Below are positions 11,463-24,954 of a DNA stretch of 64,000 bases, one piece after another (position 1 is the stretch's first letter; every line of letters begins with the position of its first letter). The notes below the pieces were generated by a model. That model ran no database searches and was not told the DNA's origin. It worked only from the letters and a program-made list of their open reading frames with translations. This stretch comes from Ochotona curzoniae. Its lineage: Eukaryota > Chordata > Mammalia > Lagomorpha > Ochotonidae. A program made the position numbers and the translations under genes. The stretch covers positions 41,597,001 to 41,661,000 of the forward strand of contig NW_024465885.1 of assembly GCF_017591425.1 (NCBI RefSeq), given 5' to 3'.

Positions 11463-14250
11463 ACAAGGGTCAAATATTTTCAAATCCATAAAGGGAACTA
11501 CCTACTAGCTTATGAAATGGAGGTTTAGTTTCCATAATGACTCACTCTCTGTAAATGCTCAAAAATTCATATATTTTAGTATACCTTGTTTGTTAAGAGA
11601 CCTAATTTGTTCCTGTTAAAGTGTATGAAGCAAAACCTCAATGGGAGTTTTATTTTTCAGTCCATTGGTTTGAAATCTCAAAGATGACCCTTGATTTCCT
11701 AATAATAAGCCTTCATGAATGTGTATTGTGTGTATGATGACAAGACACCAAAGGCGAAAACTAAAAGAATGAAAATCTGTCTATAATTTCCTTCATAGAA
11801 ACCAATCAAAGCATACATTCTACTGGTGGTAGAAGTTTCTAGAATTAAAAAGCCTCAATAGACATAAAGAAAGCTGAAAATGGTTGGCATCCCAAGTCTT
11901 ACTGGCACAGTTGTCTCAGAACAGTTTGCAGGCAATGAAAGGTGTACTGCCATGCATGGTCCTGGTGCCAATCTTCTACACAGTCTACCAGACATGAGTG
12001 TATTCTGAAGATGATGCTTTTCGGCTCTGCTCTCACGGCCTTTAACTTCAAGTTAGGCTTGCAACCTCATCCTTGCTCTGGTTTTCCTCTGCATTATCTG
12101 ACACACATTCATACTCCAAGTACTTAGCAGAAATGTTCAATTAATTTTTGGAGTATTTTTAGATTGCAATTTAATGGAGTTAAATCTCTCACCTGACTAG
12201 CGGTGAAGAAATAGTTTTCCTGACCTCGCTACCACAACTTTTTCTGCCTAGAGCATCCCATTCAAGTCTTCATGTCTTAATTGACTTGCATAAAAAAGAA
12301 GACTTGGGAAAAGACATTAAAATCTACCTCAGTGTTTCTTCTGCAAAATTATTTTTATGACTGAGAATATATTTTGAGAATTTGCATACAACTATCATAT
12401 ATCTTTTAAATTACATTTCTGCCATGGAGTGCCTTAAATTCTATGAAAATATAGAAATGGTGACATTAGCAGCTCCATCTGTTTGGGCCTCAAATAATAA
12501 ATGATCCACAACAGAGAGTAATGATCTTAGATTAAATCAGTCTAGCCTCAAAAATGACATAATTGGGTTAATTAAGGCTGCCTGGCCTTGGTTTTCAGGT
12601 TCTCTTTCTGTTAGACTGTCAGTTCCTTCTGTTTGGGGTCATCTCTTTTCTGTGCCTTAGTACTACCACCTTGCTAAGCAGAACCATGACTCTGGTGCTG
12701 GAAGGTAAGGGTCATGCTATCTGCCTCAAGAAGCTGGCATTAACCTAAATGGAGAGGAAGGAAAGAGTGGGGTGCTGCAAAAGTATGATCAGGGGAAAAA
12801 CTTAGGTCCCGTGCTGCCTATGCGATGTTTCAGTGGATGCAGCAGTTAAGTGTGCTTCAGAACAAAAGAGAGAGAAATACCCACTGGTCCTTTGACACGC
12901 ATGTCCAATGAAGAAGAAGAAAGCAAAGACTCAAGGACAAAATTCCCAGCCCTTTTTCCCATCAACCTTCCACTATTATCTTCATGCAAGAAATGTTTTT
13001 TATGTCAATAATAAAACATTCATAACCAAGAAGGCACAATTAATCATATCATTAGATGAATGCACAACTATGAAATTTGCACTTGCATGTAATTATCTGA
13101 ACCATTTATTTTTTGTTTTATTTTATTTTATTTCTCAGTGTATAACTGTAAAACTCATGTAAAACAATGAGGAAGGTTGGTGTTAACTATAAATACACAT
13201 CCCTTACATTTTCCAATCTTTACCTCTAATCTCATTTGAAAATATTATTTCTTGCTTCAGAGGAAAATATATGCAATTTGTCATCAATAAATTTAGATTG
13301 GTTTTTATTTCAGTGCTTTCACAAGTGTATAACTTAAGTCATAGTGTGGATAGCAGAGCACTGAGCAAATACTTTATTATTTATAAATCATTAATATTAC
13401 ATTTTCTATTTTAAAATGAATTCTTTTACCGTTGCTTGCTTCTAAAGGAATGTAAGTTATTCTGATCTATGAATAACACATTTACAGACCAACTTTCCGA
13501 TATATTAGTGTTTGCTGACAAACATGAATATCAAAAAGAGATAACAAACTCGAAAAGTTTGTCTGAAGTTGATTTCCTCTTTAAATGAGTGCCAAAAAAC
13601 CCTTCTATTTTTTTTTCTCCTTCGAAAGCAAAGATGAATCATAATGGTGTGAAGTTTCAAAGGGGTTTGTTTCCCATCTCGTGTAGGTAACTAGTCCCAG
13701 ATAATAATGAATTGTGTTGTTTCTTCAAAATCTACTTCTCCGTGGATATTTAAGCATAATATTAGACTGTAATTTCTGAGTAGGATGGCAAAGAATATAT
13801 TAATTATAAGTGAAAATTTGCTCAGAGAGGACAGCAACATTCTGTCGGAGGTCACGTGTTACTTCCGGGTTGGATTTTTAGTTATTCCTTCCTCAGTTAT
13901 GAAGTTCCAGGTGGAATTTGCTGGAGATAAGACCATTCTGCACATTTTGTCCTTAAGTAAAATGAGTATGCATATTATTTTTAGCTGTATTTTGTGAACA
14001 AGAAAACAAAAATATCTCCACACAATTTCTAAGCATTAAAATTGTATTACTCTATAAATACTTACAAGCATCTGGATTATTAGAACCAAGGACAAAGAAA
14101 TACCAAGAGTTCAGGTTTCTATAGCAATTCTCCTGCACGCCATGGATTCTACTACAAGCATAAGGCAAAGAAACAAAAAGACTAATAAAATCAGATAACT
14201 TGAACCTTGCATTCTACCTCTCAAAAGTTGGAAAAGACTGGTGGACTTTT
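11463..14250. other. Intergenic DNA
   Basis: AT-rich, with no gene or confident repeat recognised. The longest frames (84 and 70 aa at 12908 and 13785) show no protein-family features. Confidence 0.45.
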
Positions 14251-14254
14251 TGAA

Positions 14255-14530
14255 GCAGCCACCTAAGCTAACGTTGTGGCACTCATACCCCGTATCTGAG
14301 TACTGGCTGGACTCCTGGCTATTCTGTCTCAAACACTCACAAGCCTGGGAAGGCAGCAATGAAGCCCTAAGGACTTTTGGTGCTTCCCTCAAACACAGAC
14401 CGGGCAATGCCCACAGAAGCACTGGCTCCTCATTTCAGTCTTTCCTAGCCTGTATACTAGCAGATGAAGCTATCTGTCTCTCTCTCTCTCTCTCTGTCTC
14501 TCTGGCTTTTAGATACATAGATAGAAAGAA

Positions 14531-14587
<57 letters not shown>

Positions 14588-14590
14588 GAA
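14255..14590 (+). mobile_element. Old CSINE with expanded microsatellite tail
   Basis: A diverged, longer C-repeat subfamily. CCTGGGAAGGCAGCAATGA lies mid-element. The terminal pyrimidine tract has become (TC)n at 14473-14503. The A/T tail has turned into a pure (GATA)n run at 14531-14586. Frames of 97-109 aa across it are repeat translations. Confidence 0.65.
14473..14586. repeat. Compound microsatellite (TC)n + (GATA)n
   Basis: About 13 TC units are interrupted by a G, then a 25-nt spacer and about 14 GATA units follow. It is likely polymorphic in length. Confidence 0.95.
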
Positions 14591-16355
14591 AAAACAATTG
14601 ACCAAGATCGGGATATACACTATATCTCCTGCAAAACAGAAGACCAAAGAAATAATTGGCAAATTAAAATAGTATTGTTTATTGTACATCAGTTGTGAAT
14701 TGAGCATTTTGTTACATGTTACATATAATTCCCACTGCTTATTGCTACAATCTTCTGAGGTCATTAATTAACCTTGTTAATGAAAAAGGAACAGGTTCAT
14801 GGAAATGAAGAGTTTTTCTGATTTATGCACAAGTAGATGTGTACACCAGGACATAATCCATGTGCTTTTCAACTAAGAGAAGAAATACCTATAAGAAAAA
14901 AATTTTATACCCCTCACACAAATACTCTTAGACTCAGCGTTTTGCAACTTTGGGCTCCACATTCACAGATTTAACTGATCACACATGGAAAATAAGCAAC
15001 CCATTGGCAGGTAACTCATGTTAAACCTGTAATTTTAAAAAAAAAAATTATCATTGTCATTCCCTAAACAATGCATTCTGGCAACTATCTATATAACATT
15101 TACACTGTATGAGATACGATAAGTAATATTAAAAAAATCTATTTATTTTCAAAAAAAATGTTAATGCCTGGAGTAGTTAGAAGTAGTGAAGATTCTTAGT
15201 TTTTAGTAGGCCCTGGCTGGTTTTGTTTAATAATTTTGATAAAATCTAATATTAGGTGAAATCATGTAGATAAAACAAATTGCAGTGACTAAAACACATA
15301 GATTGCTTTTCTACTTATTTCAATATTTGTGTCGATTGCATAGAAGTAGCTGATAAAGAAGAACCCCTGATTTTGAGTGATGGGTTAGGCGAAGGAAGCG
15401 AAGGAAGTACATGAGGGTGGGGAAAAGCACAAACAGCTGAATGAGGACTCCGTGAAGAACCAGGCTGCAGGATGGCTGGCAGACGTAACAGAAATTAGCA
15501 AAGTGACATGGACAGCTGTCAGAGAATCTGGGGAAAGGCAGTGGCAAGGGGGATGATTACACAAGTCCTTTCTCATCACTTCAGGGGCAGAGGCTCTATC
15601 CCACTATGCCAAACTTTGAACCTTAGAGTTCCAGCAATTCATCTGATTCCTCACCAGCTCCCAGGTGAGACTGAGTTGCAGTTGAGACTGAAAAAAGAAT
15701 CTAAGGGACTCACTTCTACATGGACAGTTGTCAACACGGCACTTAACCTGGAGTTGGTTTTTATTTCCTTGTGGGACATTTGTATGACTGCTTTCTGCTC
15801 TCTCTTAAAGCCTTGAGCCACTGTCATTGTTTCCAAACAACCTAGAGCCACAAAATTGCACACTCCCAGGGATCCCCACCTAAGAACAAGACCAAAATTG
15901 TGTGAGAAAGTGCTGCCTCTTATCATAGTAGATGAGAAATCAACTTGGCACAAATTTTAAATCTTTGAGTCTTATTTACTTACTCATTTACTTATTTATT
16001 TCAATTTGAAATTATGTAGGAACTACCATGTGGTATTATAATCCATATGTATTATGTAACATACAGTCAGGTTAAATAATCTACAAGTACTTAACATTTA
16101 GTATTTCATTACAGTGAAAACAACGATCGTGTATTCTAGGTTTCCTATGTAAATAAATTGATATTATCTATCTTCATTCTACTGTGTGATCCAAACCCAA
16201 AACTTACTACTTCTACCTAGCTGTACGTTAATTGCCATCACAGCCAAATTTTCCAAATTCTCCCTTCCAACACGCCTACCCATACCTCTCACAACCACAA
16301 TTACCTTAACTTGTATGATATCAAGTTTTAAGAGTTCACACTACAGTATGATCCT
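14591..16355. other. Intergenic DNA
   Basis: No gene recognised. Overlapping opposite-strand frames at 15.3-15.95 kb (64-102 aa) shadow each other and lack known motifs. Confidence 0.45.
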
Positions 16356-16359
16356 GTGA

Positions 16360-16600
16360 TTTTTTGTCTCTCAGTGTATAGTAATTTCAGTTCTCATAAT
16401 TCCCTCCAGTTCTGTCTCTATTGTTGCAAATGACAAAATTCAATCCTTTTTAATGGCTGAATGATATTATAATATTTTATTTTCTTTGTACATCAGCTGA
16501 TAGACACTTCAGGTTATTTTTATTTCTTGGCTATTTTTAAATAAGTCTGAAATAAATATGTGAAGGCAAGTGTCTCAAGTATCTTTTCCTGTAGTTTTCC
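16360..16600 (-). mobile_element. LINE-1 3' segment, antisense
   Basis: TTGTTGCAAATGACAAAATTCAATCCTTTTTAATGGCTGAATGATATTATAATA, broken by point changes, is the antisense form of the conserved L1 ORF2/3' UTR junction. A short SINE-head relic (ACCACTAGGCTATAAAGCC) follows at about 16,640. Confidence 0.55.
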
Positions 16601-16839
16601 TTTTTTTTATTATGTTTTACTCTAAGGCAAGGGCTTAACCACTAGGCTATAAAGCCAGGTCCTATCACTAATTCTTCATATTTGAAGTGAAGTCCTTTTT
16701 CCTAGTGGTTTATCAATTTTTTTCTCTTCTATTCAAAACATCAGGTCTTTGTATCCTTGGGTTTTCATAGTTTAGTATCTCTGTTTTGTGTTAGGCTTTT
16801 CATGGCTTTCATCCCACCAGTCTTACATTTTAATTTTTT

Positions 16840-17560
16840 TCTTGTTTTTCTAGTTCCCACGGGTATAATGATAAATGGCTGGAGCTTTTACTATTTATTT
16901 ATTTAAGTACTGATTGCTAAAAACTTCCCACTAAATCTCTTTGCTCTGCACCACAGGACTTGGAATGACGTGCTTCTATTTTTGCTTATTTCAGGAGCTT
17001 TTTACTTTTTTCTTTTTTTTTGCTTTGTTTCATTGATTATTTAGGAGTAGGTGGCTTAATTTCCATGTGTTTATTATTTGTTTATTTTTCTTGCTATTGA
17101 CTTTAAGTTTCACTATATTGTGATAAAAAAACAAACTTGATAAGACCTTCATTTTATACAAATTTGTTAAGACTCGCTTGGTGATATAACATATGATATG
17201 TTCTAGAATATATTTCATGTGCCATTGAGAAAAATGCATGTCCTAGTTGTTGAATGAGAAGTTCTGCAGATACAGGTCCCATTGGTTTAAGCTCAGAATT
17301 ATGCTACTCTTACTTGATTTGTTGTCAAGAGCATCTGTTCCTCTCTGAAATTTGAGTAGTAAGGTTCTCTGCTATCACTTAGAACAATTACCATTTACTT
17401 GGTACATTTTGGTGACATAAAATCGATACATATATATTTGCAAGAATCATTTCCTTTTACAAGATGAAACCTTTTGTTGTTGTAATGACTTTGCTGCTTT
17501 AAATTCAGACCACCCCAATGTTCTAACTGTAGTGTGCCAATCATTTGCTTCTTTAATGTT
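16840..17560 (-). mobile_element. LINE-1 internal segment, antisense
   Basis: Recognisable order on the plus strand: TTTAGGAGTAGGTGGCTTAATTT, then CTATTGACTTTAAGTTTCACTATATTGTGAT, TGTTAAGACTCGCTTGG, ATGTGCCATTGAGAAAAATGCATG and a CAGATACAGGTCCCATTGGT segment. This order belongs to an antisense L1 upstream region. Decay is heavy. Confidence 0.55.
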
Positions 17561-17569
17561 AAGACAAAA

Positions 17570-17925
17570 GTAAAAAAATTTTTTATTTTTTTTTAATTGG
17601 AAAGATTAAAGAGAAAATCTCTTTGAGATTTTCAAAGAGAAGGAGAGACAGAGAAAGATCTTCTGTCCGTTGGTTTAATACCCATTGGGTCACACTGACT
17701 AGAGCTGAGCTGATCCAAAGCCAGTATCCAGGAACCTCTTTCAGTTGTCTAAGGTGGATGCAGGGTCCCAAGGCTTTGGGCCATCCTGTACTGCTTTCCC
17801 AGGCCACAAGCACGGAGCTGGATGAGAAGTGAAGCAGCCAGGACACAAACTAGTGTCCATATGGGATCCCAGCATGTGCAATTCAAGGACTTCGTCACTG
17901 AGCCATTATACCGGTCCCCAAAGTA
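17570..17925 (-). mobile_element. CSINE, antisense
   Basis: A reversed A/T tail, GAGAAAGATCTTCTGTCC, CCAAGGCTTTGGGCCATCC, TTCCCAGGCCACAAGCACGG and CATATGGGATCCCAGCATG are followed by a degraded tRNA-like head ending ACCGGTCCCC. Confidence 0.92.
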
Positions 17926-18004
17926 AAATTTTATTGCTATCCTAAGTTGTCAGAAAAACAGGAACTGTAAAAAGAAATCGCATTTAACACCAAAACAGCT
18001 AAAT

Positions 18005-18345
18005 GTGGTGTTGGCCTTTTTGTGTAGCTGTTAAGTTGCTCCCCTATGATGCCAGAGTCCCATATGGGCGAAAGTTCAATTGCTAGTAAGTTTCCACACC
18101 AACTTACTGATGCAATGTGTTGAAAATCCACAAAAAATGTCTCAAACACTGGGTCTCTGCATCTCAAGTGAGAACCTGGGTGGATTTCCTGACTCCCAGC
18201 TTCCCCCTGGCCCAGTCCCATCTGACGGGGAAGTATACTGTGTGTGGGGGACTCATTCTTGCTCTTCTCTCTCTCTCTCTGCCTCTCTCTCCCTTTCACT
18301 CTGATTTTTAGATAAATAAATACATTTCTCTAAAAAAGAATTTCA
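18005..18345 (+). mobile_element. CSINE, sense (older subfamily)
   Basis: The tRNA-like head (TGTAGCTGTTAAGTTGCTC, CCCATATGGGCG) leads to a TC-rich tract at 18261-18300 and a TAGATAAATAAATACATTTC tail. It is separated from the preceding antisense SINE by about 80 nt. Confidence 0.85.
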
Positions 18346-18469
18346 AATTTAAGGAAGAGTGGTGCACAACTGTAAAATTCTTTATTAGTATTTCTTCTCT
18401 CTGTTTTTTGTTTTTTTCTTATTTTTCTAACAAACTTTAAATTATTATTATTTTAAGATTGCTTGTTAA

Positions 18470-18850
18470 ATTAAAAAGTTTCTTATCAGCCTCGGGGCAA
18501 AAACATAAAGCAAAATCCATAAATAGATGTATCAGAAGCAATAAGCAAATGACTGAAGTATAGAGACCATGACATAACTACAAGGAAACACAGGAATTTG
18601 AAGACCAAGAAAAAAGGAATTACAATAAAAATAGAAAACAAGCTTCAAAATGACACCAGTAAGACCTGTGCTTTCAATAATCACCTAAATGTCTGTGGAT
18701 TAAACTCTTCAAGTAGGTCTTAGAGTAACTCAACAGGTAATGAAAAAGGACCCCAAATATATGATTCTAACCAAAAACTAACTTCACCTCCTGAGGCACA
18801 CATAGTCTGGAAGTCGAAAGGTAGAGCTCTATATCCTATGTAAGTAGAAC
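18470..18850 (+). mobile_element. LINE-1 ORF1/ORF2 fragment
   Basis: ATCACCTAAATGTCTGTGGATTAAACTCTTCAA and GGCACACATAGTCTGGAAGTCGAAAGG, each with small changes, are the signature of the endonuclease-coding start of L1 ORF2. No open frame survives. Confidence 0.6.
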
Positions 18851-19689
18851 TCAAAGAAATCAGAATGAATCATACCTATATATGATTAAAAGTGGTTATA
18901 TTAAAAAGCAGTAAGTAGATCTCTGAGCTTTTGTTAAAATTATTTTAATGTCTGTATTAAGGCACAAATTGCTCTATTAAGATCTTTGTGTTTTGAATGT
19001 ACATTTTAATGACTTATTATAAACCCAATCATATATATAAAACAATCAAAACATGGACTATTTCCATAACTTTGTATAATTTGCTAATACTCTTATTTGT
19101 CCAACAGAATACTTTTCTATCATCTAGTATCATGCATTATTTCTTTCTTGAGTTTGATATAAATAAAATTCTATAGTGTGTGTTTCTTTGTGCCTGACAT
19201 TTTTCATTCCATGTATGTTTTTGAAATCACTTTTTACAGCAAAGTAGCATTTCCTTGTGTCAATATGAACTCATTTTCTTGTTGCCTATGGCTTCTTTCT
19301 TTTTTTATGTCTTCATTTTCCCTATCTCTAAAATATTAACTGTACAATCATTTCAATAAATTTTAGCCATGTTTGAATAAATACCTTAGAACAAAATTGC
19401 TAGTTAATAAAATGAGTTTGGCTAACAATGATCCTATGGATTGATGCTGTCCCAGTTGATGTCTATTGTTTAAAAGGGCTCCTTTCTCTCATAAGTACCA
19501 TTTGAGCACTAAATTACGTGATCATTTTCATTTTCATTTTAAAAACTTTTGTAATTGTATAGAACAAAAAAAAAACCCTCAAACAGCAAAAGTAATCTTG
19601 GGAAATAATAAAGAAGAAACCATTACACCAAGTAACCTAAAAATAAAGTTAAACAAATCAAAAGGACATGATAGTGACACAAAGACACG

Positions 19690-20280
19690 TAGGTCGATGA
19701 AACACAACCTACAGCCAAGAGGTAAACCTAAACATCTACAAATAACTAATCTTAAAACGGTGCCTAGAACATACAATGGAGAATAAATAGTCTTTTCATT
19801 CAATAAATGCTCCTGGGAAAATTGGCTATTCACATGCCTAACAATAATATATTTCTTATATCACACCAGAAATGAAAATCAACTCCACATAAGTTAAAAA
19901 TAGAATGTGAGACCTGAAATTATGAAACCTCTACGAGTTAACATAGGTGAAATATTTCAATACATTACAATGGGTAGGAACCTTTTGAATTAAGATCCCA
20001 AAAGCACAGAAACAAAAGTAAAATTAAACAAATGGGTCACATCATAAAAAAAAAAAAAAAATTGTGTATAGCAAAGGAAACAATCAACAGAGTCAAGAAA
20101 CAACCTACAGAATAAGCAGAAATATTTGTGTTTATTTTGTGTATTTATACATGCAAATTATGTATTCATAGACACATATGTATGTATTCAAAGTGGACAA
20201 TAGACCTAAATAAACATGTTTCAAAGGAAAATACGTAAATGACGAGCAGATGGACAAAAGGATGTTTGGAATATGGTGCA
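19690..20280 (+). mobile_element. LINE-1 ORF2 C-terminal fragment
   Basis: The conserved order of L1 ORF2 3' DNA is clear. It runs AATAGTCTTTTCATTCAATAAATG, TGGGAAAATTGGCTATTCACATG, GACCTGAAATTATGAAACC, CCCAAAAGCACAGAAACAAAAG, GCAAAGGAAACAATCAACAGAG and GGACAATAGACCTAAATAAACATG. All frames are interrupted. Confidence 0.8.
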
Positions 20281-22610
20281 GTGCTTAAGATGGTGTCCTG
20301 CCTCCCATCTTTCAGAATTCCCTACACCTCCCAATACCATCAGACCATTTGACCATTAGATGTAAAAGGTCCAGTATGCTGAAGGACCGGGCCTCTGCTG
20401 GATGCTTTCCGTGTCTACACACTGACAGCTGGCCACTCTGGGTGGATTCATTTAGTTTAATAAATTTGATTTAGTGGTGACAAAAATTCCCGCACACTTT
20501 TCTGTAGCGATGGTAATAGGAGCTTTCAGCAAGCAAGAATTCAGCTAGGTTGTACATGAAGGTTCTGGAGTTTAAGGATCACATAATCTCTTTGGATCTT
20601 TTTCTATAACACAAAATCTGAGGAAAACATTTCACCCATATTTTGCCTCCTTCTTCTCACACACAAAAAAATCGTAGTTAACAGATTTTTTACATTTTAT
20701 TTTAAGTCATAGAAGCCTTCTCAGTTTATAGAGCTTTCCACTGTTCCTCCAGGTGAACTATAAATTTCAACAACTAACTTGTGTACTCCCTATGCATATT
20801 CTCAGGGAACTTCAAATATATATTCCCAAACTGTCATGATAGTAAATAGCACCTTGTGTTTCTCTTCACTAATCTGTAATTATATCTTGTACTAAAGTTT
20901 GAGTCATGCTAGATTTATTGCTAAAAATTCTAAGCCAAAAGTTGGCCATTTGCCTCTTCATTATTCATTTCCAACTCTCAATTGATTTAAAGCCAACATA
21001 TTTTGAAAATAATCAGTGTCACATCTCTAACTCGCAGTGCTAAGGGCACATATTTCCATGCCCCTAGCCAGTTCCCTGTCGTTTTTTAAAACCAACATTT
21101 CTCAGCTCCAGAACACTTTAATATTTAGCATTCCTAACTATGGAGCTTATTCTAAGTGCCCATATGTCAAAATACCTCTGTACTATACACAGGATTAAAT
21201 TCTGTGGTTCATGAATTCTCATTAGTAGCTCTCTGGCGTGGAATGGGTGATCTCTACCCATGTAACCCCTGCATCCCGAGCTCAATGATTCTCCTTCAGG
21301 ATCTCTGAGCATGGTTTGACACCAGTGCTTCCCAAGGTTTTTCTCTTGGCTCTTATCCTCCATGTAGGTCCGAATACAGTGTAATCCCTTAAACCTCTGA
21401 TCCCAATAGACTTAAATAAACACTTTTTTCAAAGGCAAATACGCAAATGATGAGTTTTCTCTCACAGTAGCCTGTCAACTACACATCCAGTAGACACCAA
21501 ATTTCTCCCTTCAATATCTGTCTGAGACTCTTTGCCCGAAGACCTCATATGCTTGAGAGAAAACCAGTAGCCAGCTGCAATGGAAGTATGTCAGTGCTGA
21601 GTTTTCCTAAGAATGAAAAACATCAATCCAAGCAATCACCAAAGGTCCCGTAGCTGGTAGAGTGAGAAAAACTTATCAAGGCTTCTTGTGCTAATTCTTT
21701 CAATCTATACAAAAAACATTCTTTTAGAATAAATTTAAATATGCAAATGATAGTTTGATACTGATATTTTCCAAAATAGATTAATTCACACTGCAGGAAT
21801 GCAAACATAAGAAAATGGAAATTTCTCCTTTTCTATTCCACCATCACTATGTTTAGACTACACAAGTTTTCTCTTCAACTGTTACAGGCAACTGTCCAGA
21901 CAAAAACTATCTCCTAAACTTCATCTAGAATGTATGCCCACGTACTGCCTTGAAATTCAACGGGCTTACTGCTGTGTGCAGATGGCCAGCTGAAATGTAG
22001 AGCACTCGTCTGAATTTTAGACAGTGAATTATATACTCTATATACATATATCCAATTTGTGACATATTTACACATTAGAATATACTCTACCTAAAAGTGA
22101 AATTTAGCTGAGAGTCCTGTGTCTGCTTGCTAGACATGGTAATCTCATATAAGTAAAAATTTAAAAGAACATTAATATGTACAGCCATATTCTTCAACAC
22201 ATAATGCAAATTTAGTGTTAGCACAGCATACGTTGAAGAAATAGAATTAAGCCATTCGGTTGCTCTATTTATTTTTGAGTAACCACTGATGCCACTTTTA
22301 CATAATCTGGACATTTCATTCTGAAAAGTGCATGAAGGGAAGATGATCTCATTGGCGATTTCTCCAAATACTTTCACAGGCCTTGTAGTGGGACATTCAC
22401 AGTCAGGCCACTGCTAACCTGAATTCATAGGCTCATGACACTCCCATTGTAAAGCATTTATACAGCATTCACAAACCACATTACAGAACATCAGGCTGGG
22501 GAGTAATACTATTTTATCAGGACCCAATTTGGACTGCTGCCTTATAATCTGTTCCAAATAAAAATGTTTCACTATTCAGTGTGGTAAGCTGTTCTTTTAT
22601 TATCTCTCTT
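20281..22610. other. Intergenic DNA
   Basis: No gene recognised. Frames at 21118, 21623 and 22087 on the minus strand (61-96 aa) lack family motifs. Segment 20270-20310 may be a SINE-head relic. Confidence 0.45.
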
Positions 22611-22624
22611 ATTTTCAACACACA

Positions 22625-22700
22625 ATAATCATAAAAATTTATGAGATACAATATGAAATTCAGATATATGTGTATATTGTGAAATGATTGTCAGTAGCAT
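22625..22700 (+). mobile_element. LINE-1 3' UTR scrap
   Basis: ATGAGATACAATATGAAATTC and the 'tgtgtatattgtgaaatgatt' segment resemble the old L1 3' UTR seen better at 27.2 kb and 32.4 kb. It is short and weak. Confidence 0.35.
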
Positions 22701-22789
22701 TTATTCATCACTATGCTTTAAAAAAAATATCTATGTTAAGCCAAATGACAAATACACATATAAAATTATATGTCTCCTTAAAATTGAAC

Positions 22790-23135
22790 TTGGTAGGGCC
22801 TGGCCTGGTAGTGAATCAGCTAAAGCCATCACCTGCTATATTAGTATCCCTTGTGGGTACTAGTTGGAGTCCTGGCTGCTGCATTTCCAATTCAGCTCCT
22901 AGCCAATATGTCTGAGAAAACAGCCAAGCATTGCCCAAGTGCTTGGACACCTGCACGCATATGCAAGAACCAAGTGAAACTCTTGGCTCTTAGCTTCAGC
23001 CTGGCCCACTTCCAACCACTTGCTGCATTTAGGAAGAAAAATAGCTGATGGAAGACCTTTCTCCCTATCTCCCCATCTCTCTCTCTCTCATTCGCTCCAT
23101 CTTTCTCTAACTCTGCCATTTAAAAAGTGTTTAAA
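22790..23135 (+). mobile_element. Old CSINE, sense
   Basis: The head GGGCCTGGCCTGGTAGTGAAT leads into CTGCTGCATTTCCAATTCAGC. CCAAGTGCTTGGACACCTGCA, CTTCAGCCTGGCCCACTTCC and a terminal TCTCTCTCTC / AACTCTGCCATTTAAA tail follow. The tail type differs from the young copies, indicating the older lagomorph subfamily. Confidence 0.88.
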
Positions 23136-23775
23136 AAGTGTTTAAAAAGTTTACATTATATGTTTATGCATATCTTGCCAAATACCCATGAGAATAAAAT
23201 TAGTTCTAGTTCTGTGATCTATTTCAAAAGAGGGGAGGCAGCTGTGCCTACCACTGTGCCACAATGCCTGTGCCTGTTTCAAAATAAAGGAAAATAAACA
23301 AAACCTAATGATTTCAGAAAATTTAAGTGGGAAATAAATGTGGGTAGCCATTTACATATTTTTTAAAAAAAAGACTGAAAACAAAAACAGAATTGCAGCA
23401 GCAATTTTCTCTTGTTAAATTATAGTTCAATTTCATTTATTCCTTGAAATTTTTATAGTTTACAAAGTTAATACATTAACTTATTACTTGTATCATCAGA
23501 AAAACAAATGTAAATAAATTGTTTTCTGAGGGATTTTTTTACCTTAGATCTAATAAAAGTCGTATTAATGCAAATGATAGTCTGCTTTTACTAGTCTACC
23601 TATTAGCAGCTTCTTGCTACTTCATCATTTTATGCTCATTTCAGGAAAACTATATCAGTTTGATAAATAAGATATAATCTATTTAAGCAATTATATCACT
23701 TTAACCATTGCTATTTAGTTTGCAAAGCCAGACACAATAAAATAGCAAAATTAAATGACTTATTCAAAGAACTGA
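23136..23775. other. AT-rich intergenic DNA
   Basis: Nothing coding recognised. An SINE-head relic may lie at 23231-23275 (CCACTGTGCCACAATGCC, antisense). Confidence 0.4.
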
Positions 23776-23779
23776 AATT

Positions 23780-24150
23780 TGTTATCACCCAGGTCTGAGG
23801 CAGGAAGTCCTAGCTCACAGTATTGGCAGAGTAAATTCCTCTTGTATAAAGGAGAGTCCATTCCAGGCCTTTCTCCATGTTCAAATGGCCACAAATATTT
23901 CTTAGCTTATGGAGTGCGTTACCATTTGCCTTCACATGGTCTTCCATCTGTAAGTTTGTCCTGTGCCTTGGTTACCTCTCTTTAGAAACACACAGTCATA
24001 TTGATAACGGAGTCATCCTAAGCAACTTATTTTTTAGCTTGACTGTCCACAAAGACCCTACAACCAAACCTTGTTATGTTCACAAATATTCACAGATGTC
24101 AACACCAATTTTTGGAAGGCCACACTTTAAGCCTGTCATAGTTGCTTGAT
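23780..24150 (+). mobile_element. Ancient dispersed repeat, family unresolved
   Basis: Segments such as GAGGCAGGAAGTCCTAG, CCTTCACATGGTCTTCCATCTG, CACAGTCATATTGATAACGG and AAAGACCCTACAACCAAACC keep the order of a common old mammalian repeat. I recognise the pattern but cannot name the family. Frames of 68 and 90 aa across it are probably not genes. Confidence 0.45.
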
Positions 24151-24950
24151 CATTTAATGACTGGAAAAGCAAATTTTTGGTTGTGAGTGGTAATTTTTTT
24201 TAAAGTAGCAATTGTGATCAATAAGAACGTTTCTTTTATTGTGCCCATAAGCTGCATTACAATGAACTTTAACATTAGTAAGATAACATGGCATTGCTTA
24301 TGTAGGCTGTTCCTTCCAGTAAATATTTTAAATGAAGGTTTGTTAATGCTCTATGGAGGCTCAACTGTTATACATAAAACCCGTCCTAGCACCATTTGAT
24401 GCCATAATCTTTCTTCCATTATCATCAGGTAATAGAGTTCTTGTAACAACCATTTTGTATATGAAACAGTTCTTCTGTCTCTGTTTTAAACCATCAAAAT
24501 CTAATGTTTCACATGAAATGTAAGAACACTCTATTTTCCCATTATTCTTTTGTACTATAAGGTAATATTTATTGTGCATTAGGAGCTGTTATTTCTTTTT
24601 TCTTTCTGGTTGCAAATGTCATACTGCCATCTTCCCAGTTAGCTAAACCACATGAGTTAGGGAAGAATTTGGCTGATATCAGCAGAAATCCTATAACAAT
24701 TCAATTACAGAAGTGATGTTCTTTGGAATGACTGGCAAGCTGAGCAGGATGTGAAAGAAAGACACACGGGAGTGACACTTAGGTTATTTTTAGCTGAAAG
24801 GGTCTCCTCACAATCACAATGACAATCACAACAGCATGCTGAAAAGAGGCAAAGCAGAACTGCCATGCGGAAAGCTAATTGCTGGTTTTATCTCAACACT
24901 GAACTGCCAGAGTTTTCTTTACTTGGAACGCTTACACACTGGTGATCAGA
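24151..24950. other. Intergenic DNA
   Basis: No gene or confident repeat recognised. Confidence 0.45.
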
Positions 24951-24954
24951 TTAT

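Noticed and set aside
14435..14764. 109-aa frame with an Ile-Tyr-Leu-Ser repeat
   Set aside because: Translation of the (GATA)n microsatellite.
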